A stretch of 64,000 nucleotides of DNA, taken from contig VFJR01000060.1 in the NCBI GenBank assembly GCA_009885945.1, forward strand, positions 26,717 through 90,716, read 5' to 3'. The translations under genes were made by a program, and so were the position numbers. Source of the DNA: Anaerolineaceae bacterium. GTDB lineage: Bacteria > Chloroflexota > Anaerolineae > Anaerolineales > Villigracilaceae. Positions 52,030 through 60,815 of the stretch are shown one piece after another. The first letter of the stretch is position 1, and every line of letters starts with the position of its first letter. The notes beneath the pieces were generated by a model. The model was not told the DNA's origin. It did no database searches and saw only the letters and a list, made by a program, of their open reading frames with translations.

Positions 52030-53091
52030 ATGAAAAAAATAATAAGTTCTGTATTTTTGTTGCTGCTCGTTCTTTCTGCATGTGCAAGCCCCGCCGCTGC
52101 TACAGAACCGGCGTCCTCGGCTGCCGCCACAGATGCCCCGCTAGTTGTTACAGAAGCACCGATGAAATTAACCGAAATAAACCTGTGCTACAACGGATCG
52201 GCTATGCATCATAGTGTTTTTTGGTATGGTTTGGAGCGCGGAATTTTTGAACAATATGGCTTGAAGGTTAATATGAGCTATATTAGCGGCGGCTCAAAAG
52301 CTGTTACAGCATTGATCACAGGTGATGTAGACGCTTGTCAAGTTGGTGCCGCGGCTGTGGTGAATGCAGTCGCTGCTGGCGAAGATGTGGTGATGATCGC
52401 TGGTTTTTATAATGTTTATCCAGCCGCTCTGTATGTTAAGCCAGAAATTAAGACAGCGGAAGATTTGAAAGGTAAGACCTTGGCTGTTTTTCAGCCGGGT
52501 TCGGCTACCTATGTGGGCACGCAGTTAGTTTTGGAACAGCTTGGGCTGATTCCAAATGAAGATGTATTTTTGCTTACAGTTGGAGAAGATTCAGAGCGTG
52601 TAGCGGCATTGTATGCTGGGCAAGTAGATGGCACATTGATATCTCCTCCGATTACCTTGGATGCCCGTTCAAAAGGCTATGTTAATTTATTTGATCTGGC
52701 TGAATCTAAAATCCCTTATCAGTTCACAGGTGTGGCAACTACTAGGGAATATATTGAAAATAACCGATCCACTATTCTTGCTCTTGAAAAGGCGATTATC
52801 GATACGATTACTCAAATGAAGAAAGACCCCGATGGCGTTAAAGAAGCAAGCGCAAAATATATGGATTTGGATGTAATTGCAGATGCAGAGAACCTTTCTG
52901 AAAGTTATTTAATTGTATTGAATATCCTTGAAGCGATTCCTTACCCAACACTGCCGGGAATTCAGACAATTATTAATACACTCATTTCGGAAAATCCAGA
53001 TGTTGCTGGTCTAACTCCGGAGCAAATTGTAGATCAAAGCCTGCTTGATGAGTTGAAGGCCAGTGGATTTATTGACGAAATCCAAAAATAA
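52030..53091 (+). CDS. ABC transporter substrate-binding lipoprotein, NMT1/SsuA-like
   Basis: GGAG 8 nt ahead fixes ATG 52030. A lipoprotein signal ends in LSACASP, then an Ala/Thr/Pro linker. The binding domain runs from LTEINLCYNGSAMHHSVFWYGLERGIFEQYGLKV, the NMT1/THI5-like opening, through ISGGSKAVTALITGDVDACQVGAAAVVNAVAAGED and DLKGKTLAVFQPGSATYVGTQLVLEQLG. The family binds nitrate, sulfonates, taurine, thiamine pyrimidines or similar small solutes. The stop is 10 bp before the synthetase gene. Confidence 0.92.
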   Translation: MKKIISSVFLLLLVLSACASPAAATEPASSAAATDAPLVVTEAPMKLTEINLCYNGSAMHHSVFWYGLERGIFEQYGLKVNMSYISGGSKAVTALITGDVDACQVGAAAVVNAVAAGEDVVMIAGFYNVYPAALYVKPEIKTAEDLKGKTLAVFQPGSATYVGTQLVLEQLGLIPNEDVFLLTVGEDSERVAALYAGQVDGTLISPPITLDARSKGYVNLFDLAESKIPYQFTGVATTREYIENNRSTILALEKAIIDTITQMKKDPDGVKEASAKYMDLDVIADAENLSESYLIVLNILEAIPYPTLPGIQTIINTLISENPDVAGLTPEQIVDQSLLDELKASGFIDEIQK

Positions 53092-53101
53092 ATTTTATTT
53101 T

Positions 53102-55744
53102 ATGCTTATGATCGAAGATTTAACTTTTGAAAGAGATGAAGTCCTTCAGACAGTCCCGAAAAGATTTGCGCGGGTTGTAGATAGATATCCTGAAAATATA
53201 GCAATACAGACAGAGTCACAGGCTCTTACCTATCGTGCATTAAACGATTTATCAATGCATATTGCGGCATATATTTGCAATAAATTAAAGGAAGAGCCTG
53301 TGCCGATTGCACTGCTCTTAAATGACAAGATACAAGCGCTATCTGCAATGGTGGGCGTTATTCAATCAGGGCATTTTTTTAGCGCACTACAACCTAATGA
53401 CCCGGCTCTTCGGCTTGCAAAGATGTTGGAAGATATGCAACCTTCTTTTTTGATAACAAGCCGAGAGCTTTTACAGCTTGCCCGCAGTATTGCGGGCGCT
53501 GGCTTACTTGTTGTAACGATTGAAGAAATTTTAGAAGCTGAACTCCAAACAACGGGGAAAGGACCACAAATTACGTGGGAGTCTTACATTGCGATCATAT
53601 ACACTTCTGGTTCTACTGGAGAGCCAAAAGGAACATTAAGAAAACATCAAGCGCTGCTTGATTCTGCCTGGGGGGATCAGCATGGAATAAAAATTAACCA
53701 TACTGATCGCATTATGATTATGCGCCCTCTACATTCAGCCGGGTCACTTGCTGAAGTTCTTATTTCTTTGATGAATGGCGCGACAATGTTGCCTTATTCT
53801 TTTAAAGAGCATGGAATTTCCCCTCTTGCAAATTTTATACAGGAAAAAGAGATTACAATTTTTCGCCCGCCTATACAAGTGCTGCGCTATTTTCTTGATT
53901 CTCTCCCGCAAGGGGCATATTTCCCGGGCTTGAGATGTGTGATCATTTCAGGCGATGTCTTTTACCGCAGAGATATAGAGGGGATTCGCGCAATTACTTC
54001 GCAGAACTCATTTGTTTCCTACCAGCTTGCTTCCAGTGAGAGTTCGCGGTTGACCAGTGTGGTCATTAAGCGAGATACGGTCTTGGATACTGAAAATATT
54101 CCCACCGGTTTCCCTGTTGATGGTAAAGAGATATTCCTTATTGATGAAGAAGGCAGAGGCGTGGCGCAGGGAGAGATTGGCGAAATTATTGTTCGTGCCC
54201 AAATCAATTTTGCCGGGTATTGGCGTGCCCCTGAATTGACAGAAGCGCGTTTTATGCCAGATCCCGCTTTTCCTGGTCAAAAGGTGTTTCGCTCGGGTGA
54301 TTTGGGACGATTTCTTGAAGATGGGCAGTTAGAATTTATCGGCCGCATGGATTCACGCGTTAAAATTAATGGATATAGCTTTGAGCTTTCTAATGTTGAG
54401 CTGGCATTAATGACGCAGCCGGGTGTTCAACAAGCTGTTGCTTTAGTGCGCGATGATTTGTCTATTAAAAGGCAATTGGTTGCTTATATACTGCCTTATA
54501 AAGATGGTCGTGTGACAGCGGGTGAGATTCGAAAAAGTTTGGCGCAAAACCTACCGGAGTATATGGTGCCGACAATTTTTGTAATTGTTGATTCGATCCC
54601 CATGGCGGCGACCGGTAAAGTAGACCGCAAAGCGTTACCTAAGCCATCTCTTACAAGACCTGAGCTCTCTAACTCTTATGTACCGCCTCGTGATCAGGAA
54701 GAGAAAATCATCGCAGAGATTTGGAGAAGAACGCTGAAGTTAGATGATGTAGGTGTAACTGATCCGTTTTTTGAATTGGGCGGTGATTCTTTGATGGCTG
54801 CAAGTTTAATGGTTTCGCTTGAGCGCGCTTTTTCTAGAAAATTGCCAATGACCATGATCTTGAAGGCGTCCACTGTGAGACAGCAAGCTGATGTTTTGCG
54901 AAATGAAGTAATTTATAAAGATGACTCAATTGTTATTCCTGTGCAACCGCGCGGTGACAAGCCTCCCTTATTTTGTCTTACTGGTAAAGGGGGTAACCCA
55001 ATGCGTTTCTTTAATTTAATTAAATACTTGCAGGTTGACCAGCCCGTTTATTATTTTAGAGCCCGTGGTTTAATGCCTAATGAGATCGTGGCCTCTTCAG
55101 TGCAGGGCATTGCGGCTGACTATATTTCCGAATTGAAGAAGATCAAACCCCACGGTCCCTATCGCTTTTTAGGAGAATCAGGTGGCGGCTTAGTCGCTTA
55201 TGAAATGGCGCAGCAGCTTAAACTTCAGGGAGATGATGTAGATTTTCTTGGGATGCTTGATACGATCATCCCCTATTACAAAAGAAAAAATGCAGCGGCT
55301 AAACCATATTTTATTTTGGTTTTAAGAAAACATATCCAGACTTTAACAAGCGGTGGAGCGGATGGTTTGAAGTTGTATGTTAGTTATTACATTGGATTGT
55401 GGAAATATAAATTGTATCGATTTGGTCAGTTGTTAAGAAAAAAATGGATGCTGTTCCGCTTTGAGAAACTGCTTAACTCTTCCAGCCGTATGGAGCGGGT
55501 GAATACAAAGGCAAGCCAATCTTACTTGCCGCAGCCATACCCTGGGCGAGTGCATTTATTTTTTGCCGCTGAGCAAGCCCGTTATGAAAATGATGATTCG
55601 CATTACGGATGGGATGAAATTAAAGTCGGCGAATTAATTATTCAACCACTGGATTGTTTTCATGGAAATCTTTTGTTTGAGCCGTTTGTAGCAAAAGTTG
55701 CTCAAACTTTAAATCGTTATTTTGAAGCAAAGCTGCCTTCTTGA
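53102..55744 (+). CDS. Free-standing NRPS-like synthetase: adenylation, carrier, thioesterase
   Basis: About 880 residues from ATG 53102 (53108 is also possible). The adenylation domain (10-530) has A3 IIYTSGSTGEPKGT, A7 FRSGDLGRFLEDG, A8 GRMDSRVKINGYSFEL and A10 MAATGKVDRKALP. A5 is atypical: YQLASSESSR replaces the usual NxYGPTE. The carrier has FFELGGDSLMA with Ser near 563. The type I thioesterase has GESGGGL (Ser near 693) and a late His in DCFHGN. No condensation domain is present, so one activated acid would be released, hydrolysed or dimerised, as in furanone or benzoquinone A-T-TE enzymes. It follows the ABC importer genes by 10 bp. Confidence 0.88.
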   Translation: MLMIEDLTFERDEVLQTVPKRFARVVDRYPENIAIQTESQALTYRALNDLSMHIAAYICNKLKEEPVPIALLLNDKIQALSAMVGVIQSGHFFSALQPNDPALRLAKMLEDMQPSFLITSRELLQLARSIAGAGLLVVTIEEILEAELQTTGKGPQITWESYIAIIYTSGSTGEPKGTLRKHQALLDSAWGDQHGIKINHTDRIMIMRPLHSAGSLAEVLISLMNGATMLPYSFKEHGISPLANFIQEKEITIFRPPIQVLRYFLDSLPQGAYFPGLRCVIISGDVFYRRDIEGIRAITSQNSFVSYQLASSESSRLTSVVIKRDTVLDTENIPTGFPVDGKEIFLIDEEGRGVAQGEIGEIIVRAQINFAGYWRAPELTEARFMPDPAFPGQKVFRSGDLGRFLEDGQLEFIGRMDSRVKINGYSFELSNVELALMTQPGVQQAVALVRDDLSIKRQLVAYILPYKDGRVTAGEIRKSLAQNLPEYMVPTIFVIVDSIPMAATGKVDRKALPKPSLTRPELSNSYVPPRDQEEKIIAEIWRRTLKLDDVGVTDPFFELGGDSLMAASLMVSLERAFSRKLPMTMILKASTVRQQADVLRNEVIYKDDSIVIPVQPRGDKPPLFCLTGKGGNPMRFFNLIKYLQVDQPVYYFRARGLMPNEIVASSVQGIAADYISELKKIKPHGPYRFLGESGGGLVAYEMAQQLKLQGDDVDFLGMLDTIIPYYKRKNAAAKPYFILVLRKHIQTLTSGGADGLKLYVSYYIGLWKYKLYRFGQLLRKKWMLFRFEKLLNSSSRMERVNTKASQSYLPQPYPGRVHLFFAAEQARYENDDSHYGWDEIKVGELIIQPLDCFHGNLLFEPFVAKVAQTLNRYFEAKLPS

Positions 55745-55747
55745 TCT

Positions 55748-57109
55748 TTACCCGTATGTGCCGGACCAAGTTTCAAAATGCCGCCCATCATATTCGCCCT
55801 CTTGGTAAAAAGTAAGATAGGTTAATGCCTGATAGGGTACAAACTTTGGGTTTTTAGGGTCTCTGCGCGCTAGATCGTAATAGACATGCCATGTACCTGA
55901 GTTAAAGTAAAGCTGGCTTTGTTTGTTAATGGGCGCTAAATCTAACGGGACTATCTCGTGATGATGAGTATGACCATAAACAACATAACGAGCTTTTTCT
56001 TTTAAGAAGGCGGGCTCATGCAAAGCATGATTTACAAAAGAATGTTCGCCGCCCCACATTTTTTCGTGGACCCAAGTCACAATATCATCAATGTTTGAGA
56101 AAGATGCGCGGCTGGAAATTTTGACCACCAATTGCATTAGATCCACCATATCAAATTTAAAGGCTTTATCTGCTTCGCGTACAAAATCAAGTTGTAAAAA
56201 CTCCTCTGCCAGACCATCCCACACTTTCTTAAGTTCACGTTCCATTCTAACTGTGCCGGCGTGAGCTCTTATCTGCCCGCTGATCCATAGAGGAATAACC
56301 AATGACGGGCGAATGTTGGTCATGCGGCGCATACTATCAATAATAGCTGGGGATAATTTATCTTTGTATTTTTTTTCCACTTCAAGCGGGTAACGATTGC
56401 ATACATCCATGGTAAACGCATCGCCAAAGGTGGCGTAATCGCGCCCTTTTTCGCGGTCGAAGTTGAATTTGTCATGGTAATCGCCGTGACGTACAAAGAC
56501 TTTGTATTGGTTAAATAGATCTTGAATGAAACCGTCTTCTTCTAATTCGTAGGGGAAGGATGCTGCCGAGTTGTGCAAGCCCATTGCTTGAATAAGCTCT
56601 TGGCGAATCTGATCGAACGCTTTTCCTTTAAGATGGTAATACCAGTCGTGATTGCCAACCATGTAATGAAGACGCGCTTTGACTGAGATTTGATTCTTTG
56701 CCTCGTAATCGGGCTTGCCGCTGCGGGTTGCTGGCGGCAGTTTGAGCAGTTCTCCGCTGGCGCATTTGCACAAAATTTCTAAGGATGCCTTGTTTTTGGC
56801 GATGATGGCACGTGTCACTTGCAGAAGTTTTTGGGCATAGAGCGGTTTTGCCGTATCACTCCATGGGCGGATGTAATTCACATCGCCGGGCATGGTATCC
56901 AGCCACAGCGTAGAATGAAGCGGATCAATGATGTCGCCCATGAGTACGATATCAAGGTTTTTGATGGGCTGGTATTTTCCATCTTTGCGCCATGAAGCAA
57001 ATTGAATGGTCTCCTGGATACGGGTGGCAAATAAGTTGAAGGCGCTGAGTGGGATCGAGCTGGCGGTGGTTTCGTCGCCGAGGTGAAGGTCGCTGATAAT
57101 GATAAGCAT
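55748..57109 (-). CDS. Calcineurin-like metallophosphoesterase
   Basis: 453 residues. Metal motifs in order: IISDLHLGDE at the start, MGDIIDPLH (GDxxD), MVGNHDWYY (GNHD), VRHGDYHDKF and VVYGHTHHHEIV (GHTH). The middle has a long helical insertion of about 150 residues not seen in small phosphoesterases. The substrate may be a nucleotide, nucleic acid or phospholipid headgroup. It converges with the synthetase gene with only 3 bp between the stops. Confidence 0.88.
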   Translation of the reverse strand: MLIIISDLHLGDETTASSIPLSAFNLFATRIQETIQFASWRKDGKYQPIKNLDIVLMGDIIDPLHSTLWLDTMPGDVNYIRPWSDTAKPLYAQKLLQVTRAIIAKNKASLEILCKCASGELLKLPPATRSGKPDYEAKNQISVKARLHYMVGNHDWYYHLKGKAFDQIRQELIQAMGLHNSAASFPYELEEDGFIQDLFNQYKVFVRHGDYHDKFNFDREKGRDYATFGDAFTMDVCNRYPLEVEKKYKDKLSPAIIDSMRRMTNIRPSLVIPLWISGQIRAHAGTVRMERELKKVWDGLAEEFLQLDFVREADKAFKFDMVDLMQLVVKISSRASFSNIDDIVTWVHEKMWGGEHSFVNHALHEPAFLKEKARYVVYGHTHHHEIVPLDLAPINKQSQLYFNSGTWHVYYDLARRDPKNPKFVPYQALTYLTFYQEGEYDGRHFETWSGTYG

Positions 57110-57174
57110 AGGACTCTCTGTGAGATGGATTGCTGTAATTATAGCCGTATTGTAAATTGAGGAATAGTTTTCTC

Positions 57175-57212
57175 AAAATAAAAAAATCGCGTTTTCGCGA
57201 TTTTTTTATTTT
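57175..57212 (-). terminator. Terminator of the flavin electron-transfer operon
   Basis: AAAATAAAAAAATCGCG (57175-57191) pairs with 57196-57212 around TTTT; it ends the minus-strand transcript whose last stop is at 57215. Confidence 0.85.
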
Positions 57213-57214
57213 GA

Positions 57215-57955
57215 CTATGTCGAGTGTGAAACAGGAGTAGGCACTTGCTTTTTTTCCTGTGGGAAGCGTTTATCAATGACAACAGCAAGAATGCGATAGA
57301 TCAAAAGAAAAAGCAAACTGCCGATAGAAATCCAATAATAGTTTTGCGCCCAGTTTGTGCTGGTGTCTGTGCCGCTGAACAGACCATGAAAAATCCCCAT
57401 TAGATACATTCCGAAACTGCCGTAATGCAAGGCGCGCCATGATTTTTGTCCGATCATAGGACGAATATAAAAACTAATCACTAAGATTGCCCATATGTAA
57501 AAAGCTATCTGACCCATGCCGACCCAAAATGGACGATAGTCTACTGTGCTAAAAGGTACGACTAATTGTAATAACGTGAAGTTAATGTAATGATCGCCAA
57601 GCAAAACAACGGCGTGAAATACAGCGAATGCTAAACCCAAAAGACTTACATATTCATGCAAAGCAAAAGCGGCAGGCGCTCCTGGCCATAAGCGAGCCAT
57701 TTTGTTTGTGATGCCCAACCCTAAAGCCATGGAGACCCAAAGTAAACTTAACGATACAAAGGCTGTAGCACGTGAAAGATACCAATAGGCTTTGGGTGCA
57801 TCACCGCCTAGTGAAAAAGACATATTGGGCAGCCAGGAAGGCAAGATCAAAACTGCGATCAATAAGCCAATCGTCATAGCAATTAATAACATCAAAAAAG
57901 ATTGAATGTTTACAGATGATTCATATTCAACTTGTTCTGAAGAGTTTATAGACAT
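57215..57955 (-). CDS. Ferric-reductase-like transmembrane protein
   Basis: 246 residues with seven predicted spans. SFSLGGDAPKAYWYLSRATAFVSLSLLWVSMALGL, HEYVSLLGLAFAVFHAVVLLGDHYI and WRALHYGSFGMYLMGIFHGLFSGTD provide the paired histidines that would bind two b-type haems, as in the FRD/MsrQ family. GGAG lies 6 nt before the ATG, and the ApbE stop is just upstream. With ApbE and the PepSY-like protein it should move electrons across the membrane to a flavin. Confidence 0.87.
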   Translation of the reverse strand: MSINSSEQVEYESSVNIQSFLMLLIAMTIGLLIAVLILPSWLPNMSFSLGGDAPKAYWYLSRATAFVSLSLLWVSMALGLGITNKMARLWPGAPAAFALHEYVSLLGLAFAVFHAVVLLGDHYINFTLLQLVVPFSTVDYRPFWVGMGQIAFYIWAILVISFYIRPMIGQKSWRALHYGSFGMYLMGIFHGLFSGTDTSTNWAQNYYWISIGSLLFLLIYRILAVVIDKRFPQEKKQVPTPVSHST

Positions 57956-57958
57956 TGT

Positions 57959-58888
57959 TTACTCCTGCAAATATTCATGGATGCGATTGCTGTATAAAAT
58001 TTGACCATCTTCTAAAATAAGCAAAGCCGCCAGGTCGGGATTAGATTCGAGCCAATCGAGTCCATCTACACTGCCGCGCATCAAAATGGACTTTGCGGCT
58101 GCTTCTGCTTCGATAGCTGTTGACGCTACGACAGTGGCTGAAACGATCTCGGTCACAGAGGGGAATCCGTTGCGCGGATCAATGATGTGATGGCGCAGCT
58201 GATTCCCCTGCTTCCAGCGGCGGCGATCTGTGGCTGATGTGGCGACTCCGCAGTTATGATGAAAATACAGCATCTTAAGATATCCGCCGCTTCGCTCAAA
58301 TGGTTTGAACACCCCAATTTCCCACGGATTGCCATTTAACAAAGGTCCGCTCATGGCAATATCTCCGCCGCAATTCATTAACACAGAGCCGGCATGTTTA
58401 AGCCGTTGTACCACTTGCTCTGCGGCCCAGCCTTTTGCAACACCACCAAAATCAAGTTGCACGCCTTCAGGAAGACAAAGAGCATGGGCAGATTCGTTCC
58501 ATGCCACAAGCGCTAAAGAAGAAATTGGGGCAGGTTCAAACATCGCATGATTAAGCGTTTTGCCAGCCAGCAGTTGGAAATCACGATCATAGCCAACTTT
58601 GATCATGGCTTGTGCTATCGTCGGCGTTACCAAACCACCTGTAAATTTTTCGGCATGTAATGCAGATTGAAAGACCTGCCAGAGTGTTTCTGAAACTGAT
58701 CTGAGTTGGTTGCTTGCGCGGTTTAACTCAGATAGTTCACTGTTTAATCGAAAGCGGCTGAGAACTTGTTCCCATTCTTCGAACCAAGCAGGCACATCAT
58801 CTAATTCAAGAGGGGCATGATCTGAGTTGTTATCTATGCAGACAAGCATCTCGGTGCCCATCGCCCGAAAACTCAAGCGATGTACCAT
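57959..58888 (-). CDS. apbE: FAD:protein FMN transferase
   Basis: ApbE links FMN to a Ser/Thr of extracytoplasmic proteins. Motifs: SFRAMGTEMLV at the start, VQLDFGGVAKGWAAEQVV, VLMNCGGDIAMSG, HHIIDPRNGFPS and VVASTAIEAEAAAKSILMRG. There is no lipobox at the N-terminus, so it is either cytoplasmic-facing or exported in an unusual way; most ApbE proteins are lipoproteins. The start overlaps the stop of the preceding poly-Gly gene (TAATG). Confidence 0.92.
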   Translation of the reverse strand: MVHRLSFRAMGTEMLVCIDNNSDHAPLELDDVPAWFEEWEQVLSRFRLNSELSELNRASNQLRSVSETLWQVFQSALHAEKFTGGLVTPTIAQAMIKVGYDRDFQLLAGKTLNHAMFEPAPISSLALVAWNESAHALCLPEGVQLDFGGVAKGWAAEQVVQRLKHAGSVLMNCGGDIAMSGPLLNGNPWEIGVFKPFERSGGYLKMLYFHHNCGVATSATDRRRWKQGNQLRHHIIDPRNGFPSVTEIVSATVVASTAIEAEAAAKSILMRGSVDGLDWLESNPDLAALLILEDGQILYSNRIHEYLQE

Positions 58889-59214
58889 TAAGAAGCGCCT
58901 GTTCCGCCCCCGCCGCCACCTCCGCCGGAAGTGCGTACAATGACCGTGGTTTGCGGTGCACTTCCACCAAATAATAATTTTTCACTTCCTAATGGTGTCG
59001 GCACTACAGCAGCTGATTCTACAGTTTGTGTTGCTTGATCTGATTGGTTTGGTTGAGTTGGTTGCAGAGATGCCAATTCTTGGGCTTTGGTTAGCGCGGT
59101 TTCGCGATCTGGTCCAGCAAACAAATTCCAAAATACTAAAGTGAGCGCCATTGAGATAGTTGCAATGACTACTTGTATATCGTTCCAGTTTCGATGGGCG
59201 GGTTTATTTGCCAT
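58888..59214 (-). CDS. Small anchored protein with Gly-run tail ending TGAS
   Basis: 108 residues: one membrane span near residues 12-32 (IQVVIATISMALTLVFWNLFAG), a Thr/Gln/Pro-rich linker, then LLFGGSAPQTTVIVRTS, eight glycines and a C-terminal TGAS. The last four residues match the S/T-G-A-S/T core of ApbE flavinylation sites (SGAT type), and apbE is the very next gene, overlapping by one base. No FMN-binding domain is present, so a target role is a hypothesis. It could instead be a structural subunit. Confidence 0.72.
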   Translation of the reverse strand: MANKPAHRNWNDIQVVIATISMALTLVFWNLFAGPDRETALTKAQELASLQPTQPNQSDQATQTVESAAVVPTPLGSEKLLFGGSAPQTTVIVRTSGGGGGGGGTGAS

Positions 59215-59243
59215 AATATAGTTTCCTGTGTTTCTGACGGATG

Positions 59244-59711
59244 TTAATCTTCGTCGCTTTCATCTTCGTGTTCATCTTCATGCTCACTGCCGCCGCTGTT
59301 ATTGGCTTTACCGCCGCGTTTAATACTAGGTTCGGTCACCACTGTGACGGCGATTTTTGAAATTGAAAGAACTTGCCCATCCAAACCTATGTAGACAATG
59401 TCTCCAGATGAAAATGTGACAAGATACGCATCAACTCCTTCGAATTGAGTGCTCTCTGCGCTATATAGATCAGTTCGATTTATCACCTTGCTGGCAATTG
59501 CCGCCGCTTCTTCAGGTGAGATGTTGATTACTTGCACAGGCGTGGGTGTAGCGGTTATTTCCATCGCTAGCTCAGTTTCAGTAAGCTGTGATTGAACTGC
59601 CGCATCTTGGGTTGGGCTAATAATATTCTTATATGCCGATACTACACCGAACAAAACAGCAAGCATGAAGGTGGTAAGCGCGGCTGAAATAAACAAAGTG
59701 CTTTTTCTCAT
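59244..59711 (-). CDS. Exported PepSY-like small protein
   Basis: 155 residues with an N-terminal membrane anchor (LFISAALTTFMLAVLFGVVSA). The region INISPEEAAAIASKVINRTD through AYLVTFSSGDIVYIGLDGQVLSISK has the PepSY layout, in which an EAA-A helix precedes a three-strand sheet. The tail is rich in Gly, His, Glu and Asp (EHEDEHEDESDED), able to bind metal. GGAG precedes the ATG. It is first in the operon with the poly-Gly protein, ApbE and the ferric-reductase-like gene. Confidence 0.78.
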   Translation of the reverse strand: MRKSTLFISAALTTFMLAVLFGVVSAYKNIISPTQDAAVQSQLTETELAMEITATPTPVQVINISPEEAAAIASKVINRTDLYSAESTQFEGVDAYLVTFSSGDIVYIGLDGQVLSISKIAVTVVTEPSIKRGGKANNSGGSEHEDEHEDESDED

Positions 59712-60062
59712 GGTAATAATCTCCTTTTTTGCAACAGAATAAACCTGTTGATAATCACTTATCTTATATAAAGTGGTTATGATAGATATGTCGTTGATGT
59801 GTTCAAAAAGTTATGGCTTATTCGCATAATCCCCCAAAAGGACTATCGCGTGTAATATTTTATTGAATATGGATATCGCAGATAAATAAACTCGGATATT
59901 GTTAACGCATAGGTTGAAGCGCAGATAATACCCGTTTTGTTGGATCAGGATAAGGGGAGAGTGAGACGCGATACTTTTTATCCGCTTATGTTTTTTGCAA
60001 AGTCAAAATTGAAATAGCTATATAATCGGTCTTTATTCATAACATAAAGAAATAGGAAGAAG
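59712..60062. other. Divergent intergenic region
   Basis: 351 bp between the PepSY-like and the ABC exporter genes, both transcribed outward. It holds an imperfect hairpin ATAATCACTTAT / TAAAGTGGTTAT (59752-59779) and, at 60021-60026, a TATAAT 36 bp before the ABC ATPase gene. TTGCAA at 59995-60000 is a possible but widely spaced -35. Scattered CGCAGATAA words near 59877 and 59923 may be remains of the dispersed repeat family. No gene is seen. Confidence 0.5.
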
Positions 60063-60815
60063 ATGATCAAAGTTGAGCATTTAACAAAAGAGTTCAAAGT
60101 TAAGCTCTTTAAAAAAATTACAGCTGTTAATGACACAAGCTTTACAGTGAATGATGGTGAAGTGGTTGGCTTGCTGGGTCCTAATGGCGCGGGCAAGACT
60201 ACGATGATGCGTTTGCTTGCAACCATGCTGACTCCTACGCATGGAACTGCGTATGTCGATGAATACGATGTGCACACCCATGCGCGTGAGGTGCGCCGCA
60301 GGATCGGCATCCTGCCTGAAACTTGGGGCTTGTATGAACGCTTTACACCGCGCGAACATTTGCGCATGTTCGGCGAATATTACGATATGGAAAAAGACTC
60401 CATCGAAAACCGAATTGAAGAATTGACCAGCACACTTGGGATGGGTGAATTTGTAGACCGTGAATGCAAACGCTTTTCACGAGGCATGAGTCAGAAGGTG
60501 GCGTTGGCGCGCACCTTGATCCATAGCCCGCAAAATTTATTGTTGGATGAGCCCACCAATGGATTGGATGTGATGAGCGCCCGCCTAGTGCGCAAGTTGA
60601 TCGCTCAATTACGCGAAGAAAAACGCTGTGTCATGATCTCAACGCATATCCTGGGAGAAGCCGAAAGATTATGCGACCGCCTGATATTAATAGATAATGG
60701 GACGGTGGTAGCGCAAGGTACTCCAAAAGAACTTTGCGAACAGGCGCGTAAAGCTACCTTGGAAGATGCCTTCGTTACAATTTTGGGACGCGATGATGTA
60801 GAGGTGGTCTTATGA
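60063..60815 (+). CDS. ABC exporter ATPase, NatA-like
   Basis: 250 residues: Walker A LGPNGAGKTTMMRLLATML, Q-loop-side ILPETWGLYERFTPREHL, signature FSRGMSQKVALARTL, Walker B NLLLDEPTNGLD and the H-loop STHILGEAERL. SRGMSQK and the linked permease class indicate the sodium-efflux NatAB or CcmA-like group. It starts with a GGAAGAAG site and overlaps the permease gene by 4 nt. Confidence 0.92.
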   Translation: MIKVEHLTKEFKVKLFKKITAVNDTSFTVNDGEVVGLLGPNGAGKTTMMRLLATMLTPTHGTAYVDEYDVHTHAREVRRRIGILPETWGLYERFTPREHLRMFGEYYDMEKDSIENRIEELTSTLGMGEFVDRECKRFSRGMSQKVALARTLIHSPQNLLLDEPTNGLDVMSARLVRKLIAQLREEKRCVMISTHILGEAERLCDRLILIDNGTVVAQGTPKELCEQARKATLEDAFVTILGRDDVEVVL

